From: Bacillus sp. RAR_GA_16
GTDB taxonomy: Bacteria; Bacillota; Bacilli; Bacillales; Guptibacillaceae
NCBI RefSeq assembly: GCF_020165985.1
Contig: NZ_JAIUKZ010000015.1
Coordinates: 1-64,000, forward strand
DNA: 64,000 nt
Direction of reading: 5' to 3'
Part shown: in pieces, positions 50,288-58,260 of the stretch
Layout: every line of letters begins with the position of its first letter
Position numbering within the stretch: position 1 is the first letter of the stretch
Program-made: the position numbers and the translations under genes
Notes under the pieces: model-generated
The model's database searches: none
What the model saw: the letters and a program-made list of their open reading frames with translations, nothing else
What the model was told of the DNA's origin: nothing

Positions 50288-51454
50288 CTATTCAAACGTT
50301 CCTTTTACAAGACACTCTCTCGCCTCAACCATTTTTCTTCCTCGAGCAAACACGGTATCAATCTGACAATCCGCATCGACAATCACCAAATCTGCGTCTT
50401 TCTCTATGGCTATTTCACCTTTTTGGCTTAACCTTAAAAGTGACGCCGGATTTTTCGTTATCACTTTAATGGCATCTGAAATCGGCACCTCATCTTCTAC
50501 AATGGCATCTCGCACTTCTTTATATAGCGATGCAACAGAACCGATTTGTAATCCTTCAAACTCGCCTGAAGCATTAAAAGCAGGTAAGCTCGCCTGTCCA
50601 TCTGAGGTAAAAGTGATTCGTTCCACAGGAACACCTGCCTCAAGTGCACGCTTTAGACCAGTACTACATTTCACTTCCCCTTCTTCAAGAAATTGAGGAA
50701 TCGTGCTTGTTGTAAAATCAATGTTCCCGCCTTTTTTTGCATAAGCGACTCCCGCATTAAAAAGTTCTTCCGTTCGATTGATATGAGTAGGATGAAACGT
50801 CTTAATTGGGATATCTGTCGTTTCTACAACTTGTTCAAGTAGAGAAAGTTTGGATGGACTGTCACCTAAATGAACATTCACGATACCCGCTTTTCCTGAA
50901 AGCATACCACCAATCCTTGCAGCCGACGCAATCTTTGCCATCTCTTCAATCGTCGGCTGAGACGAACGATGATCACTAATCGCGATCTCCCCCGCTCCAA
51001 TGACCCGATCAATTAAAATAATGTCATCTTCAATCTTCCCCGTTAATGTTTTGACTGGTACTTGATAACTCCCCGTATGCACATAGCAGGTAATGCCTTC
51101 TTCTTCTAACCCTCTTGCCTTCGCAATAAGATCTGGCATTGTACGTGTTGTGCCATCGGTCCCGATCACCCCAACAATCGTCGTTACCCCAGCGCTCGTC
51201 GCTTTCGATAACGTTAACTCTGGTGTTCTTGTTCGGTAGCTTCCCTCACCACCGCCACCTGTAATATGAACGTGAGAGTCAATGAATCCAGGAAAAATGA
51301 TTTTTCCTGCCACGTCCATCACCTCATGCGGGATGGTATCCGGTAGTTGAATGTCCTCTTCAATCAATGCAATTTTATCAAAAGCTAGTAATAAATCCTT
51401 TTTTCCTAAATAATCTGGGCTATAAACTTCGGCGTTTCTTATGACTGTAAGCAT
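50288..51454 (-). CDS. iadA: isoaspartyl dipeptidase
   Basis: A 388-residue amidohydrolase of the isoaspartyl dipeptidase family (E. coli IadA type, similar length), which splits beta-aspartyl dipeptides. The binuclear metal site appears in FIDSHVHITGGGGEG near residue 58, HTGSYQVPVKTLTG near 125, VNVHLGDSPSKL near 193, FHPTHINR near 220 and the catalytic Asp in ITFTSDGQASLP near 277. It lies 21 bases behind a transporter gene that carries a sigma-54 promoter, and is co-transcribed with it. Confidence 0.92.
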   Translation of the reverse strand: MLTVIRNAEVYSPDYLGKKDLLLAFDKIALIEEDIQLPDTIPHEVMDVAGKIIFPGFIDSHVHITGGGGEGSYRTRTPELTLSKATSAGVTTIVGVIGTDGTTRTMPDLIAKARGLEEEGITCYVHTGSYQVPVKTLTGKIEDDIILIDRVIGAGEIAISDHRSSQPTIEEMAKIASAARIGGMLSGKAGIVNVHLGDSPSKLSLLEQVVETTDIPIKTFHPTHINRTEELFNAGVAYAKKGGNIDFTTSTIPQFLEEGEVKCSTGLKRALEAGVPVERITFTSDGQASLPAFNASGEFEGLQIGSVASLYKEVRDAIVEDEVPISDAIKVITKNPASLLRLSQKGEIAIEKDADLVIVDADCQIDTVFARGRKMVEARECLVKGTFE

Positions 51455-51475
51455 TGTCTTTCCTCCAAACGGTTG

Positions 51476-52987
51476 TTACTGAAAGCTCATTAGCGAAGCT
51501 GTTATCACAAAGACGGACGCAAGAACAAACAGCAGGATTTGAAACTTAATAATAAATTTAAACCACGTTCCCCAATCCATTCTAGCTGCCCCAAGTGTCC
51601 CCATAAGAGCTGCTGATGTTGGAACAATAATATTTGTTAATCCGTCACCAAGCTGGAAGGCAAGGACGGCAACTTGACGGGTTACCCCAGCGATATCAGA
51701 TAGCGGTGCCATGAGTGGCATCGTAAGTGCTGCCTGCCCGCTTCCAGAAACGACAAAGAAATTAAAAACAGATTGAAAGACAAACATAAACCAAGCCGAC
51801 ATGGCAGCTGGAAAATCATCAACTAAATTTCCTGCACTATATAACATCGTGTTTAAGACAGACGGTTCTCCTGCTGCATCGCCACCTAAAATAATGACAA
51901 TTCCCTTTGCCATCCCAACGATTAATGCTGCTGGCAATAAATCTTTTGCTCCTTCTGTAAAGCCTTCCGCAATATCATTTACCTTCATGCCATTCAACTT
52001 AAAAATGACAGCAATTAAACCAGCAATGAGTCCAATTGTAAAGAACTGCGTTGCGATCTCTGGAATATAGTAAGCATGCTCAATTACACCCCAGATAATC
52101 CAGCCAATTCCCGCGACAAGAGTTAGAATTACAAGTCCATGACCAAGGGTGAATTTGCTGTTAAGATCCTGGTTCTGATTGTACTCTTTAAAGTAGCGAT
52201 TGGCATCTGTGCTAAGTGATTTTCTCGGATCCTTCCGAGCGCCATTCGCATACCACATTGTATAGGCAATCCCAATGATCGTAAATACAACCCACATCAC
52301 CATTCGAAAAGGCGATCCTGATAAAACAGGAATGCCAGATACTCCCTGAGCAATGGCGACACTAAACGGGTTCATCCACGACGTTGCGAAGCCAATCTGT
52401 GTCGCAACGTAGGTAATCATTACCCCAGTAATGGCATCATACCCTAGCGCAACAACAAGCGGGATGAGAATCATGGCAAAAGCAATCGCTTCCTCTCCCA
52501 TTCCAAAAACTGCTCCACCTAAAGAAAATAAGAAGAACATAATGGGAATAATGAGCACTTCTCTCCCCTTCGTTTTATCAATAATGGAAAGGATGCCTTG
52601 ATCAATGGCCTTTGTGCGCATAATGATCCCAAACGCACCGCCAATAATAAGGATAAAAGCAACAACCCCAACTGCAGATCCCCATTTATCACCGGATACT
52701 AACCCCTCAAAAACGTAATTAAGAAAACCCGTCCCACCATATGGTTCAAATAAGGAAACCCCTTCTCGAACGGCGTCTCCCCCATCATCCGTTACATATT
52801 GAAAGCTGTCTGGAATAAGAACAGTTTTCGTTTGTTCCTCTCCCTGCTGGATGTATGTCACATCCTCCGTTTCGAACGTCCCTTTTGGAATAAAGTACGT
52901 TAGAGCGGCAGCAGCCAGTACGACAAAAAAGACAATAACAAACGTATGAGGCATTTTCATTTCTCTTTTTCTCTTTTCTTGTTCCAT
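51476..52987 (-). CDS. YfcC-family basic amino acid / dipeptide transporter
   Basis: A 503-residue polytopic membrane protein of the YfcC family, related to arginine/ornithine exchangers (ArcD group) and C4-dicarboxylate carriers. About twelve hydrophobic segments are visible; family signs are GMGEEAIAFAMILIPLVVALGYDAITG near residue 160 and VSGSGQAALTMPLMAPLSDIAGV near 440. With iadA behind it, uptake of a beta-aspartyl dipeptide is a reasonable guess. AAGGGG lies 4 bases before the ATG at 52987. It is the first gene of a sigma-54-dependent operon. Confidence 0.85.
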   Translation of the reverse strand: MEQEKRKREMKMPHTFVIVFFVVLAAAALTYFIPKGTFETEDVTYIQQGEEQTKTVLIPDSFQYVTDDGGDAVREGVSLFEPYGGTGFLNYVFEGLVSGDKWGSAVGVVAFILIIGGAFGIIMRTKAIDQGILSIIDKTKGREVLIIPIMFFLFSLGGAVFGMGEEAIAFAMILIPLVVALGYDAITGVMITYVATQIGFATSWMNPFSVAIAQGVSGIPVLSGSPFRMVMWVVFTIIGIAYTMWYANGARKDPRKSLSTDANRYFKEYNQNQDLNSKFTLGHGLVILTLVAGIGWIIWGVIEHAYYIPEIATQFFTIGLIAGLIAVIFKLNGMKVNDIAEGFTEGAKDLLPAALIVGMAKGIVIILGGDAAGEPSVLNTMLYSAGNLVDDFPAAMSAWFMFVFQSVFNFFVVSGSGQAALTMPLMAPLSDIAGVTRQVAVLAFQLGDGLTNIIVPTSAALMGTLGAARMDWGTWFKFIIKFQILLFVLASVFVITASLMSFQ

Positions 52988-53034
52988 TTTTCCCCTTCCT
53001 TCCGTTTTGATCATCATTTCTTATTTCATTAATT

Positions 53035-53052
53035 CGCAAGATTCATGCCAAC
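53035..53052 (-). promoter_or_regulatory. sigma-54 (-24/-12) promoter of the transporter/iadA operon
   Basis: On the minus strand TTGGCATGAATCTTGC matches the -24 (TGGCA) and -12 (TTGC) elements with exact sigma-54 spacing, about 50 bases before the transporter start. A divergent sigma-54 activator gene and its probable binding site lie just upstream. Confidence 0.85.
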
Positions 53053-53101
53053 TCTACCAAAGCATGAATTGTCCGAAAAGTCATTAAAAATAAACAATCA
53101 A

Positions 53102-53142
53102 TTGGTTCTATTAAGTTCTTTTTGGTGTTAAAATAGAACCAA
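53102..53142. promoter_or_regulatory. enhancer-type inverted repeat for the sigma-54 activator
   Basis: TTGGTTCTATT (53102-53112) and AATAGAACCAA (53132-53142) are a perfect 11+11 bp inverted repeat with starts 30 bases apart, i.e. about three helical turns. It lies about 50 bases upstream of the -24 element and directly before the activator start, so the activator may both activate the operon and control itself. Confidence 0.8.
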
Positions 53143-53160
53143 CAGAAAGGTGGGAACCAT

Positions 53161-55192
53161 TTGAAACGACCGACCTTAACACTTATCGCCGGGAGCACAC
53201 AAACGAAAAATGTTCTTTCTAATCAATTGCAGCAATTAGCTGGCGACTACATAACCGTTAGAGCCTTTGCAATCGACGAAACGTTACCTCACCACATTGA
53301 AGAATCACGTTCTTTTATACTCTTCTGAAACAACCAAAAAAGAAGCGGCTTCGATTAGTAGCATAACAGGAAGAGAATCGATCGTTGGAAAACGAACAAT
53401 TCGTCACGACTACATTGATCGCCTTCTAACGATTCCAGAAGGCGAAAGAGTATTAATGGTCAACGATGATGACCTTTCTACAATTGATGTAATCGAATCA
53501 CTCTACCAATTAGGCATTAACCATGTCACATTTCTTCCATTTAAACGCGGGCAAATGTACTACGATAATATCAAGGTAGCCGTTTCGCCAGGTGAAACAC
53601 ACCTGTGCCCCTCCTACATCCCAACCATCATTGATATCGGGGTCAGACCTTTTGATATGGCAACCATCATCAATGTCATGAATTACTTTCAACTAGATAA
53701 TTCTGTTTCTTCCAAAGTCTCCGAGCGCTACATAAGAAGTATGATTGCTTTGAACCGAAAAATTCTAGTCGCCGAGCAAGAAGCCCTACAAACAACGGAG
53801 CATTACCAGAATGTTGTCAATACAGTGGATGATGGCATACTCGCAATGAATAAAGAAAAGAAAATCACCTTATTTAACCACAGGCTTGAAGCGCTGTTCC
53901 AACTCCAAGCGAAAGATGTTATCGGTCTTAACATTTCAAAAGTAGTGGATCAAGAACTTCAAGAATTCATGACAAATGGAGCGGAAGAAAATAAGTTCGT
54001 CTCTATGAACGGCGTCGATGTGGTCGCCTTTCGTCAATCAATCCCTGAAGAAGAAACGACCGTGGTCACTTTTAAAAGCGTCAATCAGGCATTCGAAATC
54101 GAAAAAACAGCTCAGCGAGAACAGCACAAAAAGGGATTTTCCGCCAAATATGACTTTGACGACATTCTCGGAGAACATCCCCTTCTACGAGAGCGCGTTC
54201 GCATCGCCAAAAAACTCGCGATGGCCGAGCATCCCGTGCTTATTAACGGTGAAACAGGTGTCGGCAAAGAGCTTTTCGCCCATGCCATACACCGATCATC
54301 TCTTCGTAAGAATGGACCATTTATTGCAATAAACTGCAGCGCGTTAACCGAAACGCTTTTAGAAAGTGAACTGTTTGGATATGAAGAAGGTACCTTTACA
54401 GGAGCACAGCGCGGTGGCAAGAAAGGACTATTTGAGCTTGCAGATAACGGAACAATTTTCTTAGATGAAATCGGAGACATTAGCGCAACCGTTCAAGCGC
54501 ACTTATTACGCGTGCTTCAAGAAAAGGAGATTAGAAGAATTGGCGGGAGAAAAATCACCCCGATTAACGTGAGAGTGATTGCCGCTACGAACAAAAACCT
54601 TGAACAAAAAATCATAGAAGGTACGTTTCGATCTGATTTATTCTATCGCTTAAATGTTCTAAAGCTAACCATACCGCCACTTCGAGAGAGACTTAGCGAT
54701 ATCCCATTCCTTACAAATTATTTTGTTACCAAAAGTGGAACCTGGATGAAAGTCGACCCACAAGTGATTGATACGTTTATGACACATCAGTGGCCAGGGA
54801 ATATTCGAGAACTAAAAAGCATGATTGATTATGCCCTTGTTGTCGCTAGTGGATCAACGATTACACTTGATGACCTTCCGTTACAGGGACTTCACGTCTC
54901 TCCCCAACAAAACGCTCTTCCGGTAAGCAGCGTCGACGCCAAGGATCACTATGTCATCCTTCAAATGACGAAAACGAGGAATGACGAAGGAAAAACCGCC
55001 AGTCGGGATTTTCTTTCAAAAGAAAGTGCTGCCTTTTCACATCCCCTTTCTCCTCAGCAAATCCGCTTGCGCTTAAACGATTTAGAAAGCAAAGGATATA
55101 TTGTAAAAGGACGCGGCCGAGCTGGAACCCAAATCACATTAGAAGGCGAGCAGTATTTAGCACAGTTAAATTCCTATCAAAAAAGCCGCTAG
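53161..55192 (+). pseudogene. sigma-54-dependent transcriptional activator, N-terminus out of frame
   Basis: The protein would be about 675 residues: an N-terminal sensory region, a PAS domain (HYQNVVNTVDDGILAMNKEKKITLFN), a AAA+ domain with Walker A GETGVGKE, the sigma-54 contact loop GTFTGA, Walker B GTIFLDEIGD, and a C-terminal winged-helix region in place of a Fis helix. Translation should begin at TTG 53161 (AAAGGTGGG upstream), giving 55 residues (RPTLTLIAGSTQTKNV) before TGA at 53326. The rest continues in the +1 frame from about 53327; skipping one base restores it. So the gene is frameshifted or the read has an error; otherwise an internal TTG at 53267 would give a shorter protein. 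Confidence 0.85.
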
Positions 55193-55211
55193 GGACATCC
55201 CTAACGGCTTT
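55180..55211. terminator. bidirectional terminator
   Basis: AAAGCCG and CGGCTTT with an inner AGGG/CCCT pair lie at the end of the activator gene and before the end of the convergent LLM gene. Confidence 0.75.
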
Positions 55212-55215
55212 CGTT

Positions 55216-56172
55216 TTATCGAGCTGGAAAATGTGGTACAACTTCTTCTCCAAGTTCTTGTATCACTTCATCTGCAGGACGGTTGCTGTCAAAGAGCGCA
55301 AAGAAGAGATGATTCACCCCGGCTTCTTTATAGATGTTGAGAAACTCGATCAACACGTTCCGTCCAATTCGGAAACCAAGACGAATCGGCGTTGGCTGTT
55401 CATTTGGATCTTCCGCCAAGTCAAGATGCATCGGCTGACTAAATGGCTTAAACACACCAGGATGATATTTCTCAACAAGCTCTCGCCATGCTGAAATGGC
55501 TTCTCTTTGTTGCACCGGTCCTCGAGGATAGTACATCCATCCATCACCATGTTCAGCGAACCATTCCATCGACTGCTGAGCAAAACCAGTAATAAAGGTT
55601 GGCACTCGTTTTGTCGGTTTTGGTACTAGATTCGCCCCATGAATCGTTCCCTGTTCAGAGTGAATGGATGGAAACTCTTTATAAAGAGCTTCATTTAAAT
55701 AATGGAAAGCTTCCACAAAGGTATGACCACGATCAGCATGAGACGCATTTAACCCACGAAAATCAGATTGTCTGTCACCAGATGAAACGCCAAGGAAAAG
55801 TCTCTCAGGGAATAGCTGATCAATCGTTGCTACTTCCTTGGCGACCCGTAATGGATGACGTAGCGGCAAAACAGCCGCCGCTGTTCCAAGACCAATTTTT
55901 GTCGTTTTCGAAGCAAGATACGTTAAATAGATCATCATATCGTAAATTTGCCCTGTCGCAGGATCACCAAATTGCGGGTCTTTCAAAAGAACATCGCGCA
56001 ACCACAATGCTGTGAATCCATACTCCTCCGCTCTTTGAGCGAGCTCTACCTGATTTTCCATCGTCGGTGTACTGAACTGATAATTCTCAAGTGGAATATG
56101 AAGACCAAGCGTTAGCTCATCTTTTTGATACGTTCGATTATAAGCGTTATGATTCTCAAATAAATTCATCAT
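55216..56172 (-). CDS. LLM-class flavin-dependent oxidoreductase
   Basis: A 318-residue luciferase-like monooxygenase family protein that uses FMN or F420-type cofactor; substrate unknown. Family signs are LGLHIPLENYQFSTP, YGFTALWLRDVLLKDP, KIGLGTAAAVLPLRHPLRVAKEVATIDQL near residue 90 and RLFLGVSSGDRQ. AGGAGG precedes the ATG. It follows the MFS gene by 9 bases, so the enzyme and exporter are co-transcribed. Confidence 0.88.
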   Translation of the reverse strand: MMNLFENHNAYNRTYQKDELTLGLHIPLENYQFSTPTMENQVELAQRAEEYGFTALWLRDVLLKDPQFGDPATGQIYDMMIYLTYLASKTTKIGLGTAAAVLPLRHPLRVAKEVATIDQLFPERLFLGVSSGDRQSDFRGLNASHADRGHTFVEAFHYLNEALYKEFPSIHSEQGTIHGANLVPKPTKRVPTFITGFAQQSMEWFAEHGDGWMYYPRGPVQQREAISAWRELVEKYHPGVFKPFSQPMHLDLAEDPNEQPTPIRLGFRIGRNVLIEFLNIYKEAGVNHLFFALFDSNRPADEVIQELGEEVVPHFPAR

Positions 56173-56181
56173 TTGAACCTC

Positions 56182-57387
56182 CTATGCTTTTCTTTCCATA
56201 GCTCGAAGCCAGCCTGTAAGCGCAACTGCTCCAACAACCATAATGGCACCAATCCAAGGAGTGTGAATGAGACCAATGGAATCTACGATGACGCCACCCA
56301 CAAATGAGCCAATGGCAATCCCAACGTTAAAGGCAGCAATATTAAGGGCAGATGCGACGTTTACCGCTGATGGTACATACTTTTCAGCAAGGTTAACGAC
56401 TAGTACTTGCAATCCAGGAACATTCATAAAAGCAAACAATCCCATAAAGAAAATCGAAATAATCCCTGCCACTTTAAATGGAATGGCAATCGTCATTACA
56501 AAGAGAATGATGGCTTGCAGAACAAACATCCAGAATAGCGCTTTTAATGGATTCTTATCCGATGCTTTCCCACCTATGACGTTTCCGATCGCAACAGCAA
56601 CACCATAAACAAGTAAAATGACACTTACGAATTTTGCACTAAGCCCCGTTACATCTTCTAGTAGCGGTGCTAAATACGTAAAGGCTACGAACGTACCACC
56701 ATAGCCTAGCGCTGTAATGGCAAAAGCTAATAATAATTTTCCATTCGTTAAAATCTTCACCTGTTCACTAAACTTGGCCGGTGGGGCTTCTTTTAAATCT
56801 TTTGGCACGAGAATCGCACTTGCAATAATACCAATGACACCAAGAAGAGCGACTCCAAGAAATGTGGCTCTCCAACCAAACGCTTGGCCAATAAATGTAC
56901 CAAGTGGAACACCTGTCACTGTTGCAACCGTTAATCCTGTAAACATAAAGGCAATTGCGCTGGCGCGTTTATTTTCTGGAACGAGATCTGCCGCAATCGT
57001 TGAACCAATTGAGAAGAAAATACCGTGTGAAAAAGCCGTAATAAATCTCGCAACAAGCAATAAGCCAAACGATGTCGATATGCCTGCAACAAGGTTACCA
57101 ATAATAAAAACAACCATTAATGACATTAAGAGCGTTTTCCGATTCATCTTTCCTGTTAAAGCGGTTAGGACTGGAGCACCAATCGCTACCCCAATGGCGT
57201 AGCCTGAAATGAGCAGTCCAGCCAAAGTAATTGAAATTGATAAGTCATCTGCAATAGAAGAGAGAAGTCCTACAGGAACAAATTCGGTTGTCCCAATTCC
57301 AAATGCACTAATCGCGAGTGCTAAAAGAGCGAGAGTACCGCTTGATTTTTCTTTCGATTTTGACATTGTATGTGTATGAGAACTCAT
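56182..57387 (-). CDS. MFS drug/metabolite exporter (DHA1 type)
   Basis: A 401-residue major facilitator exporter with twelve hydrophobic segments, of the DHA1 branch (AraJ/PbuE/YdhP-like). Signature GTTEFVPVGLLSSIADDLSISITLAGLLISGYAIGVAIGAP and motif A GKMNRKTLL are near the N-terminus. It may export a drug, purine or metabolite. AAGGAGG lies 10 bases before the ATG. The gap of more than 300 bases before it holds repeated operator-like elements. It is the first gene of a two-gene operon with the LLM oxidoreductase. Confidence 0.88.
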   Translation of the reverse strand: MSSHTHTMSKSKEKSSGTLALLALAISAFGIGTTEFVPVGLLSSIADDLSISITLAGLLISGYAIGVAIGAPVLTALTGKMNRKTLLMSLMVVFIIGNLVAGISTSFGLLLVARFITAFSHGIFFSIGSTIAADLVPENKRASAIAFMFTGLTVATVTGVPLGTFIGQAFGWRATFLGVALLGVIGIIASAILVPKDLKEAPPAKFSEQVKILTNGKLLLAFAITALGYGGTFVAFTYLAPLLEDVTGLSAKFVSVILLVYGVAVAIGNVIGGKASDKNPLKALFWMFVLQAIILFVMTIAIPFKVAGIISIFFMGLFAFMNVPGLQVLVVNLAEKYVPSAVNVASALNIAAFNVGIAIGSFVGGVIVDSIGLIHTPWIGAIMVVGAVALTGWLRAMERKA

Positions 57388-57484
57388 AAAGCGAATTCCT
57401 CCTTATTATTTTGAAATGCCGAGCAGAAAGGCGCCTTTCCTTTCGGCTGTACAACTGATTATGCAACCTTCTAACCAACAATGG

Positions 57485-57637
57485 AAGTACGTACTTTTTT
57501 GTAACGCAGTACCCAAAAAGTACGGTAGGCACTTTTTAGTACCTGCTTATCCACTGGGAAGCTGACTCTGATTATGCGCTTGTTCCACCCACCTGAAAAG
57601 TACGTACTTTCCTGTAATATAGGCACCTATAAGTACC
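57485..57637. promoter_or_regulatory. duplicated operator-like elements before the MFS/LLM operon
   Basis: The 321-base gap upstream of the MFS gene carries two composite elements. AAGTACGTACTTT followed by TGTAA occurs at 57485-57504 and 57598-57617 (18 of 20 bases equal). Then TAGGCACnnnTnAGTACC occurs at 57526-57543 and 57620-57637. AGTAC/GTACT half-sites are also in between. This arrangement of palindromic GTAC sites suggests binding by a dimeric regulator, perhaps of the MarR/HxlR type; the regulator is not adjacent. Confidence 0.6.
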
Positions 57638-57666
57638 TAATGATTCACATCAGGAGATGCACACCA

Positions 57667-57700
57667 AAAAACCTCCCGCTAAAATGTAGCGAGAGGTTTT
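57667..57700 (-). terminator. terminator after the gene ending at 57709
   Basis: AAAACCTC and GAGGTTTT with inner CGCTA/TAGCG form a strong stem; T-rich on the minus strand. Confidence 0.85.
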
Positions 57701-57708
57701 GAGTTGCT

Positions 57709-58119
57709 CTATTCAAATGCTCTTACATGTTCACCTGGAATTCCTGCTTCAATATAACTTCTAACAAGCTTCCAATTTCCTTGGACCTCTTTTCGAAATG
57801 TATTAAAAAAGAGATTTCCTGTTTCACTTTGCTTCCCTTCTACTTCAATAGAAGCAAAAACAATGGCAAGCATTTCATTTCGTCGAAGCGGTGTAACAGT
57901 TAGCTTCTTTAGAATCCACTTCGTCCCATCTTTTTCAAAGGCCGTAAACGCTTGATCCCAGCCTTCAATCGATTCCTTATATCCAAAATCATATAATTCA
58001 GATTGACTCGATATTTCTCTAGCTTGATACGCATCGCTTATTTTACTCTTTATTTCTTCTATTGAAGAGTTCTGCCAGCTCGTTAGAAAATCATCTAAAA
58101 ATTCTTGAAATCCATTCAT
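57709..58119 (-). CDS. hypothetical NTF2-like protein (SnoaL/DUF4440 type)
   Basis: A 136-residue soluble protein whose pattern fits the NTF2-like cone fold: N-terminal helices FQEFLDDFLTSWQNSSIEEIKSKI, then strands WILKKLTVTPLRRNEMLAIVFASIEV and NLFFNTFRKEVQGNWKLVRSYIEAGIP. These proteins are often small binding proteins or enzymes without known substrate. The ATG at 58119 has AAAGGAG 10 bases upstream and is preferred over the longer frame to 58191. It is divergent from prfC. Confidence 0.65.
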   Translation of the reverse strand: MNGFQEFLDDFLTSWQNSSIEEIKSKISDAYQAREISSQSELYDFGYKESIEGWDQAFTAFEKDGTKWILKKLTVTPLRRNEMLAIVFASIEVEGKQSETGNLFFNTFRKEVQGNWKLVRSYIEAGIPGEHVRAFE

Positions 58120-58260
58120 CCCATTCCATCTCCTTTCTCTTCCACATTCGATCTCCGTTATCGAAATCCCTTCTCTCTTCATCTCCTTCAAGCAATAGGA
58201 ACAACCGTAAGAATATGTTATATTACATAAGAAGTGATATTGAAAGGACTAAATGACATA

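Noticed and set aside
53318-53330. Programmed +1 frameshift as in release factor 2
   Set aside because: There is no CUU-UGA slip site or upstream Shine-Dalgarno stimulator; a read error or mutation is simpler.
56717-57202. 161-residue plus-strand frame antisense to the MFS gene
   Set aside because: It is a mirror of the hydrophobic coding strand (Ala/Pro/Thr-rich), has no RBS and resembles no protein; several similar shadows exist within the other long genes.
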